Shown here piece after piece: positions 1 to 5,804 of a DNA stretch of 5,804 bases (its first letter is position 1; every line of letters begins with the position of its first letter). Source of the DNA: a bacterium (lineage in GTDB: Bacteria; Electryoneota; JAOADG01); assembly GCA_026417415.1 (NCBI GenBank), contig JAOADG010000015.1:1-5804 (forward strand), written 5' to 3'. The notes below the pieces were generated by a model, which had not been told where the DNA came from, did no database searches, and saw nothing but the letters and a program-made list of their open reading frames with translations. The position numbers were made by a program, and so were the translations under genes.

Positions 1-603
1 CCGTATGACAGTAGGTAATCCTATAGCTGGTGTAAGGTTCAAGTATAGATAACGATGAATTGTTTAGAAAAAGTTGTTAGGTTTGCTTTTTTTTGAATAC
101 GATGGTCCAGTGGATAATTTATACCTTAGTATGGTTCATACTTATTTTTAGTAATGTCTTCCGTTAAATGTTAAAACCAAATGGTAGTGAAAGCAGGTTT
201 TCATTTGTTTCTGAAAAACAATCGCTGGAGTTAGGTAGTAAAGAGTTCTGCTGTGTTCAAAATAATCAGATCCGGTAGAGCAACGGCTATGTTAACCATC
301 ACAATCAGTGATACATACGATGTGGGTCTATTCTTAAATGTATTCAATACTCCGGTCAACAGGTCACGAATAACGTTGATAGGATTCTATAAAGACCCAA
401 AATCCATCCTCATCAACCAATTAGAATTGACGGATAATTCTTAACAGTTTGTAAAATGCTTCTTTTTCTACCAGTAAGTGCGGTCTTCTGAAAAACTATT
501 ACTCTATCTTTTAAGCATATTTTGATATAATTTTATTGTGATTAACTTAATTTGAATTTGGAAGAGGGAGTGAAAGAAATAAGTTAAAATACTTAAGATA
601 AGG
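1..603. other. Gene-free region, no convincing CDS
   Basis: All six frames are broken by frequent stop codons here. The longest open stretch (253-444, plus) begins with GTG, has no Shine-Dalgarno sequence and has no recognisable motif. No tRNA-like cloverleaf or homopolymeric repeat is visible. The only structures I see are a short inverted repeat at 128-142 and the hairpin that closes the region at 604-630. A perfect TATAAT lies at 526-531 but has no convincing -35 element 16-18 bp upstream. A decayed gene or an untranslated RNA cannot be excluded. Confidence 0.6.
128..142. repeat. Short inverted repeat AGTATG-GTT-CATACT
   Basis: Six bases (128-133) are perfectly complementary to 137-142 across a 3-base spacer, and the plus strand continues as TATTTTTA. 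This could be a small operator or a very weak hairpin. The short length and AT-rich surroundings make chance a fair explanation, and no adjacent gene gives it a role. Confidence 0.25.
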
Positions 604-635
604 AAAGCCCTCTATTGGAAAGAGGGCTTTTCATT
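602..635. terminator. Intrinsic terminator hairpin, probably serving clpB
   Basis: AAAGCCCTCT (604-613) and AGAGGGCTTT (621-630) form a perfect 10-bp stem around a 7-base loop (ATTGGAA). Read on the minus strand it lies 64 bp past the clpB stop codon and is followed by a pyrimidine-rich but interrupted tail (CUUUCCUUAUCUU). That fits clpB termination. Read on the plus strand the tail is slightly better (CUUUUCAUUAUCCUUU), so it may act in both directions or end an unrecognised plus-strand transcript. The hairpin is seen directly; the direction of use is inferred. Confidence 0.72.
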
Positions 636-639
636 ATCC

Positions 640-651
640 TTTGCTGTTTGA
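640..651. repeat. Left copy of 12-bp inverted repeat flanking clpB
   Basis: TTTGCTGTTTGA at this position is the exact reverse complement of TCAAACAGCAAA at 3486-3497. The pair brackets the whole clpB gene. Identity stops at both ends after 12 bases. With no transposase, target duplication or longer homology, chance similarity in AT-rich spacers is quite possible. Confidence 0.3.
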
Positions 652-694
652 AGTGTAAGCGGAATAAGACGACAAATCTTTTTTTATCAGCGTC

Positions 695-3292
695 TTAAGT
701 GTGAATTTCTACAGGGTTAAAACTTAAGCGACCGTTTTCTGCTCCCACTAAGATCAACTGGCCAGTTTCAGTTTTTCCTGAAAGCAAGAGTTCTGCTAAG
801 GGGTCTAATAAGAACTCTTGTAATGCACGTTTTAACGGTCTAGCTCCGTATTCAATGTTGGTCCCTTCACGTAGCAACAGGCGTTTTGCTTCTTGATTGA
901 GTTGAAGTTTGAGACCTTGAGGAGCAATACGTTCTGCAATTTGATTCAATTGAAGATCGAGGATTTGGATAAGCATCTCTTCGTTGAGAGGATGGAAAAA
1001 GACAATTTCATCTAAACGATTTAAAAATTCAGGTCTTAAAGAACGTTTTAACATTGCAAACACTTCTTGTTCCAATGATTCAGGAATTGGTTCATTAGGA
1101 TGGTCCCGCAACCAATCTGCCAACAGTTCACTCCCAATGTTGCTGGTAAAGATGATCACCGTATTCTCGAAATGTGCTGTATGGCCACGATTATCTGTTA
1201 AACGCCCATCGTCCAACACCTGTAAAAGAAGGTTAAACACTTGAGGGTGTGCTTTTTCTGCTTCGTCGAAGAGTATCACCGCGTACGGTTTTCTCCGTAC
1301 GGCTTCGGTCAATTGCCCCCCTTCATCAAACCCAATGTATCCGGGGGGTGCACCGATTAAACGGGATACACTATGTTGTTCCATATATTCCGAAAGATCA
1401 ATCCGTATCAGCGATGATTCGTCTTGAAAAAGTTCTTCTGCTAACGTTTTGGCTAATTCTGTTTTTCCTACTCCCGTAGAACCTAAGAAAAAGAAACTCC
1501 CGATTGGACGGTTGGATGCAGCCAGACCGGCACGGGATCGTCTAATAGCGTTGGCGACCGCACGGACTGCGCGATCTTGTCCCACGACCCGACGATGTAA
1601 ACGTTGTTCCAATTCAAGCAAGCGTTTTCGCTCGGTTTCTAACATTTTTTGAACGGGGATTCCGGTCATACGTGAGACCACTTGTGCGATGTCGTCTTCA
1701 CCAACTGATTCAGGGAGTAAAGGGGTCTGTTCTCCAGTTTGTTTCCATAGATTTCGTGCTTCTTCTAATTTTTTCATTTGCTTCGGAATAGCGTCATAAC
1801 GCAATTCTGCCGCACGATTGAGATCGCCATTTCGTATGGCTTGTTCTTCCTCTAATTTCAGTTGTTCTAAAGTTTCTGTTGCAACACGGACTAAGTTCAA
1901 AATGGTTTTTTCACGGTTCCATCGTTCGTTTAAGGCATCCATTTCTTTTTTCAAACGTTCAATTTCTTTATCCATTTCTTGAAGTGTGGTTTGACCTGCT
2001 TCTGCCCCTTTGACCACAGCCGCCCTTTCAATTTCCAATTGACGGAGTTGTCTTTGTAAATTGTCAATTTCTTCGGGGACAGAATCAAGTTCAATCCGCA
2101 AACGCGCACATGCTTCGTCCACCAAATCAATGGCTTTGTCTGGTAAACGTCGATCAGGTAGGTAACGATGGGAAAGTCGTGCTGCTGCGACCAATGCTTC
2201 ATCGCGAATACTCACCCCATGATGCACTTCGTAGCGTTCTTTAAGTCCTCTCAAAATGGCAACGGTTTCTGCAATGGTGGGTTCGTCCACCAAGACACTT
2301 TGAAAACGTCTTGCTAATGCGGGATCCTTTTCAATATGTTGGCGATACTCATCAATGGTAGTTGAACCAATGCAACGCAACTCACCTCTTGCTAAGGGGG
2401 GTTTTAGAATATCCGCAGCACCAATAGCACCTTGTGCTTGACCTGCACTCATTACGGTGTGAATTTCATCAATAAAAAGCAAAATTTTTCCACGTGAATT
2501 AACTACTTCTTGAATGACCGCTTTTAGCCGTTCTTCAAACTCACCTTGATACTTAGCGCCTGCCATCAGTGCGGCTAAATCTAAACTAATGATTCTCCGA
2601 TTTTTCAAAGAATCCGGTACATCCCCGCTAACAATTCTATGGGCAATCCCTTCCGCAATAGCGGTTTTACCTACACCCGCTTCACCAATAAGAAGAGGGT
2701 TGTTTTTAGTACGTTTGGATAACACTTGCAATACACGACGGATTTCATCGTCACGTCCGATAACCGGATCAAGTTTTCCGGATGCTGCCAATTCGGTTAG
2801 ATCACGTCCATACTTTTTGAGTGCTTGGAATTTTGTTTCAGGAGTATCGTCCGTAACGCGATGCTCACCCCGTACTTTTGCTAAAGCAGAAAGGATTTTT
2901 TCTGTAGTTGCACCGACCTCTTGAAGAAAACGTTTGGCTACACCTTCCACAGAACTAAGAGCTAATAACAAATGCTCTGTTGATACATATTCATCGGTAA
3001 GTTTCGTAGCCCACGATTGTGCTTCTTGGAGTGCTTTTTGTACATCACGGCCTAACCCGACTTCATAATTTCCAGTTAGACGAGGTTTTTTCTCAATACT
3101 GTCGTGTAGCATTCTCTCCAATCTTGCAAACTCAATCGGGATAGATTGTAAAGTTTGATAAGGCAACCCTTCACGATCTTGAAGCAAAACAGAAAGCAAT
3201 AGATCCCCATCCAAAGTCGGATGGCGATGCTGTTCAGTATAATGTAACGCATTTTGTAAAGTTTCGTTCGTTTTTTTGGTAAATTTTTCCAT
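695..3292 (-). CDS. clpB: ATP-dependent protein disaggregase ClpB (Hsp100/AAA+ chaperone)
   Basis: Encodes an 865-residue ClpB. In this family a cytoplasmic hexamer works with DnaK/DnaJ/GrpE to thread aggregated proteins through its central pore using ATP. An N-terminal Clp repeat domain spans about 1-145. D1 has Walker A GEAGVGKT (203-210), Walker B ending in IDE (274-276), the pore-loop tyrosine in GAKYQGEFEERLK (Y248) and arginine fingers in ALARRF (R328/R329). A charged coiled-coil M domain (about 400-525) separates ClpB from ClpA and ClpC. D2 has Walker A GSTGVGKT (604-611), Walker B LFDEAEKAH, pore loop GYIGFDEGG (Y652) and sensor 2 GARPLKRAL (816-824). No IGL/IGF ClpP-docking loop is seen, which fits a disaggregase. 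Length is close to E. coli ClpB (857). The ATG at 3292 is chosen because GGAG lies 8 nt upstream; the only upstream alternative is a TTG at 3322. The gene is intact and appears monocistronic. No CIRCE operator is visible upstream. Confidence 0.97.
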   Translation of the reverse strand: MEKFTKKTNETLQNALHYTEQHRHPTLDGDLLLSVLLQDREGLPYQTLQSIPIEFARLERMLHDSIEKKPRLTGNYEVGLGRDVQKALQEAQSWATKLTDEYVSTEHLLLALSSVEGVAKRFLQEVGATTEKILSALAKVRGEHRVTDDTPETKFQALKKYGRDLTELAASGKLDPVIGRDDEIRRVLQVLSKRTKNNPLLIGEAGVGKTAIAEGIAHRIVSGDVPDSLKNRRIISLDLAALMAGAKYQGEFEERLKAVIQEVVNSRGKILLFIDEIHTVMSAGQAQGAIGAADILKPPLARGELRCIGSTTIDEYRQHIEKDPALARRFQSVLVDEPTIAETVAILRGLKERYEVHHGVSIRDEALVAAARLSHRYLPDRRLPDKAIDLVDEACARLRIELDSVPEEIDNLQRQLRQLEIERAAVVKGAEAGQTTLQEMDKEIERLKKEMDALNERWNREKTILNLVRVATETLEQLKLEEEQAIRNGDLNRAAELRYDAIPKQMKKLEEARNLWKQTGEQTPLLPESVGEDDIAQVVSRMTGIPVQKMLETERKRLLELEQRLHRRVVGQDRAVRAVANAIRRSRAGLAASNRPIGSFFFLGSTGVGKTELAKTLAEELFQDESSLIRIDLSEYMEQHSVSRLIGAPPGYIGFDEGGQLTEAVRRKPYAVILFDEAEKAHPQVFNLLLQVLDDGRLTDNRGHTAHFENTVIIFTSNIGSELLADWLRDHPNEPIPESLEQEVFAMLKRSLRPEFLNRLDEIVFFHPLNEEMLIQILDLQLNQIAERIAPQGLKLQLNQEAKRLLLREGTNIEYGARPLKRALQEFLLDPLAELLLSGKTETGQLILVGAENGRLSFNPVEIHT

Positions 3293-3300
3293 TCTTTGAA

Positions 3301-3304
3301 CTCC
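3301..3304 (-). promoter_or_regulatory. clpB ribosome binding site (GGAG)
   Basis: On the minus strand GGAG is followed by 8 bases (TTCAAAGA) and then the ATG at 3292-3290. This spacing decides the start codon. The longer reading from the TTG at 3322 would add 10 residues (MIFNGFGVQR) not expected at a ClpB N-terminus, and it has no Shine-Dalgarno sequence. Confidence 0.75.
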
Positions 3305-3312
3305 AAAGCCAT

Positions 3313-3347
3313 TGAATATCAAAAAGAGATAGTACTTTCAAAATATA
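3313..3347 (-). promoter_or_regulatory. Weak candidate clpB promoter elements
   Basis: Two partial possibilities are visible on the minus strand. TTGAAA (3341-3336) is followed after 17 bp by TATTCA (3318-3313), a good -35 with a poor -10. TATATT (3347-3342) is a good -10 with no recognisable -35 at 16-18 bp. The first would give a very short leader that just includes the GGAG. Neither matches a sigma32 CTTGAA/CCCCAT pair, so heat control cannot be read from sequence. Confidence 0.2.
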
Positions 3348-3401
3348 CTGTAGAATAATAGCGTTTGTTTGATAGGGAGATGTTCGGGAAATTAAGGACT
3401 G

Positions 3402-3414
3402 TGAACTGTGTTCA
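3402..3414. promoter_or_regulatory. Operator-like palindrome TGAAC-TGT-GTTCA
   Basis: A perfect 5-bp inverted repeat with a 3-base spacer lies midway in the divergent region, upstream of both genes. It resembles a dimeric repressor site. A Gram-positive-type LexA box needs GAAC-N4-GTTC, whereas this has N3, so it is not called LexA. No regulator is identified and the half-sites are short. Confidence 0.25.
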
Positions 3415-3485
3415 ATAATATCATTTCAATTCAACTGTCTTTAAGATAAACAGCTCTTTTATCAATAAGAATAACAGAAATTCAA

Positions 3486-3497
3486 TCAAACAGCAAA
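3486..3497. repeat. Right copy of 12-bp inverted repeat flanking clpB
   Basis: TCAAACAGCAAA here is the exact reverse complement of 640-651. It lies between the operator-like palindrome and the plus-strand promoter candidate. A functional role is not supported by anything else in the sequence. Confidence 0.3.
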
Positions 3498-3525
3498 ACT
3501 AAATTTTTTAGAACGATTGGTTTAC

Positions 3526-3554
3526 TTGACTTTTTTAGGAAGGTGTTGTATCGT
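3526..3554 (+). promoter_or_regulatory. Candidate sigma70-type promoter for the beta-helix gene
   Basis: TTGACT (3526-3531, five of six consensus bases) is followed after exactly 17 bp by TATCGT (3549-3554, four of six). Initiation about 7 bp downstream would give a 5' leader of roughly 125 nt before the ATG at 3688. It is the best box pair I found on the plus strand of this region. It assumes an E. coli-like housekeeping sigma factor; if the host uses a Bacteroidota-type sigma factor the call fails. Confidence 0.4.
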
Positions 3555-3567
3555 TGAACATCTTAAA

Positions 3568-3617
3568 GCGGTAAACTTTCCTACTTTGAATTGCTTTGCG
3601 TGTTTTTGTTTAACCGC
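3568..3617 (+). other. Imperfect stem in the 5' leader of the beta-helix gene
   Basis: GCGGTAAAC (3568-3576) pairs with GTTTAACCGC (3608-3617), giving nine base pairs with one bulged base and a U-rich loop of 31 nt. It sits just downstream of the predicted transcription start. It could protect the 5' end or act as a cis-regulatory fold. It has no U-tract immediately after it, so it is not a terminator, and it matches no riboswitch class that I recognise. Confidence 0.3.
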
Positions 3618-3675
3618 AATAAACGACTGTTTGCATCAATCATACTAATTCCTAAAGAAATTTAACCTCACTAAC

Positions 3676-3681
3676 AAGGAG
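3676..3681 (+). promoter_or_regulatory. Ribosome binding site AAGGAG of the beta-helix gene
   Basis: AAGGAG is separated by 6 bases (CTTCCT) from the ATG at 3688. An in-frame TAA at 3646 with no start codon in between fixes this ATG as the start. The strong Shine-Dalgarno sequence argues against a typical Bacteroidota host. Confidence 0.8.
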
Positions 3682-3687
3682 CTTCCT

Positions 3688-5804
3688 ATGAATGCTTTAA
3701 GAAAAGTTTTTCATATCCTCATCAAGTTTGTTTTTGTGCTCATGTTTGCATGCGTGGGTTTTGCACAAGAGATTGATGAGTTAAGCGAGTTCGATAAAGA
3801 AGCATTTGCTCTGTCCATGAATCCTGCCGTACCTGCTTCTCCAATAGAAGTGATACGCTCTTCAGATGTGATTGATGAATCTGATGTTACCGTCACAATT
3901 GGAACAGGAACCACCAATGGTTCCTATCCGATTTATGACTATTGGTGGAATGTAGCGAGTGCATCTTTGTATACGGCAGCCGAAATAGGTACTGGACAAG
4001 GCACCATTACACATTTACGGTGGTATTGTGGAAATGTCGCTTCTGGTTGGGGCGCTAGAAGAGTGTACATCTATCTAAAACACACTACGGATACTCAAAT
4101 TTCTGCGATTAGTTATACTGCAATGATTACTGGTGCCACACTGGTGTATGACTCGGGTGCGGAAAACTATACAGGTCCTACTACTATTGGTTGGAACGAA
4201 TGGGATATCAATGATTTTGTATATGATGGAACCAGTAATTTGTATGTAATCATGTACAGTTATCGTGGCGCTTATTCTTCAAGTACTACCCACTGGTATT
4301 ACCACACTGCTACCAATATGCAATGGTACAAACAAGCAGATTCCAGTTGGGATCCATCCACTGCAGGTACAGTAAGTTCAAACCGACCCAACATCCAAAT
4401 GGAAATCACTACCAGTCCTACTGCTCCTGCTATACCGATTCTTGTTTCTCCAGCCAATGGTGCCTTTGGTGTCTCGCCTACTGCTACCTTGAATTGGCAA
4501 GTGGGTGCCAATACCCACAATTGGGACGTGTACTTTTCAACTAATCAATCTCACGTTCAAACTTTAAATCCTGCAGCTTTAGTGGCAGCTGCGTCCACGT
4601 CAACTACTTATGATCCGCCGGGCAATATGGCAGAAGCAATCTATTATTGGCGTGTTGTTACCAGAAATATAATCACCAATGAAACAACCAATGGTCCCGT
4701 TTGGTGGTTCAATACTTATCAACCTCTAACTGGAATTAAAACCATTGGTGGAACCAATCCAGATTTTCCTACTTTTACACAAGCCATTTCTACACTTCAA
4801 ACAGTTGGGGTAGGAACAGGTGGAGTTATTTTTAATGTACGACCAGGGAATTATCCGGAACGTTTTACCGTTCCCCCTATTCCGAATACATCACCAACCA
4901 ATACAGTTCGTTTTCAACCAGAATCTGGAACCGTTGTGGTGAATGGAACAGGTACTACTTCTACAACGGAAGCTATGATTACTCTACAAGGCTGTGATTA
5001 TGTTACCTTTAGCGGAATCAATGTTCAAGATGGTGGTACATCATCCAGCAACTATGTGGAACGAGGTTATTTTATCACGAATGCAAGTGCTACGGATGGT
5101 GCACAATACAATGTAATTGAAAATTGTACCATTAATATGACCCGTTCTAACACCAGTTCTCGAGGAATTTATCAATCAACCACTTTTACTCCCTCGAGTG
5201 CAGCAGGTGCAAACAGTTACAATACTTGGCAAAACTTGAAAATTGGTAACTGTGCAACTTATGCTGGTTATATCTACGGAAATTCTACCTATCCAGACGT
5301 AGGAACTATTGTACGCTCAACTTCTCCCAATGTGAATAGTCCAAATCGTTTTGTAGTCGGTTACAATGGTGCCGGTGACATTGGTGGTTTGGTCACAACG
5401 TATGGTTTATACTTTGGTTATCAACAAGACCTTACCGTTGAAAACGTGGATGTGACTGGAATCCAAGCAGGTGGTGCTTCCACGAGTGTCTATTCAGCCT
5501 ATGGAATTTATCTTACGACCACTACTGGCACCATTAACATTCGTGGCAATCGTGTATTTGGAATTACTGCTTTTACTCAATCTACCTCCAGCAGTGGTAG
5601 CGTGTATGGAATCTATTTGTCACCCGGCACAACACCTACAGTCAACCTTTACAACAACTTTGTGTACAATTTGAACGCAGTGACCTCTTATACAACCAAT
5701 ACTGCAACCAGATATGTTTTTGGCCTCTATTTTGTATCAGGAAACTTCAATGTTTATCATAATACTGTTGTCGTTGGACATCCGACCAATGCTTTGAATT
5801 TAAG
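3688..5804 (+). CDS. Secreted beta-helix surface protein with Fn3-like domain (3' end outside window)
   Basis: Open for 705 codons without a stop to the window edge, so the C-terminus and any sorting signal are missing. Residues 1-26 are a signal peptide: basic start (MNALRKVF), hydrophobic core, likely cleavage after GFA. Cys22 gives only a poor lipobox. Residues about 66-240 are an aromatic-rich beta region (YDYWWN, WYCGN, WNEWDI, THWYYH) that looks jelly-roll-like. About 247-344 is an Fn3/Ig-like domain (from ILVSPANGAFGVSP to the YYWRV strand and WWFNTYQP). From about 350 the motif IGGTNPDFPTFTQAI opens a right-handed parallel beta-helix with pectate-lyase-like coils (DYVTFSGINVQD, YNVIENCTINM, FNVYHNTVVVGH). 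The protein is rich in Thr, Ser, Asn, Gly and Tyr. Such proteins are usually exported adhesins, cell-surface components or polysaccharide-binding proteins. No catalytic residues are evident, so no enzyme activity is assigned. Secretion and family are well supported; ligand and function are unknown. Confidence 0.9.
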   Translation, partial: MNALRKVFHILIKFVFVLMFACVGFAQEIDELSEFDKEAFALSMNPAVPASPIEVIRSSDVIDESDVTVTIGTGTTNGSYPIYDYWWNVASASLYTAAEIGTGQGTITHLRWYCGNVASGWGARRVYIYLKHTTDTQISAISYTAMITGATLVYDSGAENYTGPTTIGWNEWDINDFVYDGTSNLYVIMYSYRGAYSSSTTHWYYHTATNMQWYKQADSSWDPSTAGTVSSNRPNIQMEITTSPTAPAIPILVSPANGAFGVSPTATLNWQVGANTHNWDVYFSTNQSHVQTLNPAALVAAASTSTTYDPPGNMAEAIYYWRVVTRNIITNETTNGPVWWFNTYQPLTGIKTIGGTNPDFPTFTQAISTLQTVGVGTGGVIFNVRPGNYPERFTVPPIPNTSPTNTVRFQPESGTVVVNGTGTTSTTEAMITLQGCDYVTFSGINVQDGGTSSSNYVERGYFITNASATDGAQYNVIENCTINMTRSNTSSRGIYQSTTFTPSSAAGANSYNTWQNLKIGNCATYAGYIYGNSTYPDVGTIVRSTSPNVNSPNRFVVGYNGAGDIGGLVTTYGLYFGYQQDLTVENVDVTGIQAGGASTSVYSAYGIYLTTTTGTINIRGNRVFGITAFTQSTSSSGSVYGIYLSPGTTPTVNLYNNFVYNLNAVTSYTTNTATRYVFGLYFVSGNFNVYHNTVVVGHPTNALNL
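5401..5802 (+). repeat. Degenerate beta-helix coil repeats (YG[IL]Y motif)
   Basis: Within the beta-helix the motif YGLYF/YGIYL/YGIYL/FGLYF occurs at residues 572, 605, 640 and 678, a period of 33-38 residues. Each copy is followed by a strand with an Asn-containing turn: LTVENVDVTGI, INIRGNRVFGI, VNLYNNFVYNL, FNVYHNTVVVG. RGYFI (459) and RGIYQ (492) look like more diverged earlier copies. The period fits one to two turns of a right-handed helix. DNA identity between units is low, so these are old protein repeats and not recent tandem duplications. The series probably continues beyond the window. Confidence 0.65.

Larger units (their letters stand above)
3293..3687. other. Divergent intergenic control region
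   Basis: This 395-bp AT-rich region separates the start codons of clpB (minus) and the secreted beta-helix gene (plus) and contains no gene. It must hold both promoters. Elements visible inside it are listed separately: weak clpB promoter boxes, a 13-bp palindrome, one arm of an inverted repeat, a plus-strand promoter candidate, a leader stem and two ribosome binding sites. No CIRCE element (TTAGCACTC-N9-GAGTGCTAA) is found. Confidence 0.7.

Noticed and set aside
253-444. 63-codon open frame on the plus strand starting with GTG
   Set aside because: No Shine-Dalgarno sequence, a non-ATG start, no recognisable motif or signal, and an in-frame stop just upstream. It looks like a chance open frame in a gene-free region.
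475-483. AAGTGCGGT, identical to the Haemophilus/Pasteurellaceae DNA uptake core
   Set aside because: It occurs only once, and nothing else in the window points to Pasteurellaceae. A single 9-mer match is readily explained by chance.
665-697. TAAGACG ... CGTCTTA inverted repeat overlapping the clpB stop codon
   Set aside because: The stem is only 7 bp with a 19-base loop, far weaker than the hairpin at 604-630, and has no U-tract after it on the minus strand.
984-2924. Several plus-strand and alternative minus-strand open frames inside clpB
   Set aside because: They lie entirely within the strongly conserved clpB coding sequence in other frames, and their translations show no domain or motif.
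3293-3322. Ten-residue N-terminal extension of ClpB from an upstream in-frame start
   Set aside because: The upstream start is a TTG without a ribosome binding site, while the ATG at 3292 has GGAG at 8 nt and gives a normal ClpB N-terminus.
251-3415. 10-bp direct repeat CTGTGTTCAA at 251-260 and 3406-3415
   Set aside because: It is too short and isolated to distinguish from chance, and the flanks diverge after a few bases.
4299-4544. Overlapping plus and minus open frames inside the beta-helix gene
   Set aside because: They lie inside the continuous 705-codon reading frame and lack ribosome sites. Their translations are mirror products of the Thr/Ser/Asn-rich coding sequence.

Overview
The window is a moderately AT-rich piece of a bacterial chromosome. 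It holds two real genes in divergent orientation and a long stretch without genes. No mobile element, tRNA, rRNA or CRISPR array is visible. The taxon cannot be named from sequence alone. The large secreted protein joins a jelly-roll-like N-terminal region, an Fn3/Ig-like domain and a right-handed beta-helix. It carries an 'IGGTNPDFPTFTQAI' entry motif that I associate with FCB-group bacteria (Bacteroidota, Ignavibacteria/Kapabacteria, Cloacimonadota-like lineages). Both genes have clear Shine-Dalgarno sequences (GGAG and AAGGAG). Classical Bacteroidota mostly lack these, so an FCB lineage outside the core Bacteroidota is the better guess (inference).

Layout. Bases 1 to about 600 hold no convincing gene. 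At 604-630 a perfect 10-bp stem forms an intrinsic-terminator-like hairpin, 64 bp beyond the clpB stop codon. Bases 695-3292 on the minus strand encode a complete ClpB disaggregase of 865 residues, with both AAA+ modules and the coiled-coil M domain. Bases 3293-3687 are a divergent intergenic region. It holds a candidate sigma70-type promoter for the plus-strand gene, a 13-bp operator-like palindrome, a leader stem with one bulged base, and only weak promoter candidates for clpB. From 3688 to the window edge the plus strand encodes the first 705 residues of a secreted Thr/Ser/Asn/Tyr-rich beta-helix protein. It has a signal peptide, and its C-terminus lies outside the window.

The two genes have no evident functional link. 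ClpB is a cytoplasmic stress chaperone working with DnaK/DnaJ/GrpE. The other product is an exported surface or extracellular protein. They share only the divergent control region. I see no strong evidence of a new multi-gene system. The items most worth following are the open-ended beta-helix protein with its uncharacterised aromatic N-terminal region and periodic YG[IL]Y coils, and the hairpin and gene-free region at the left end.
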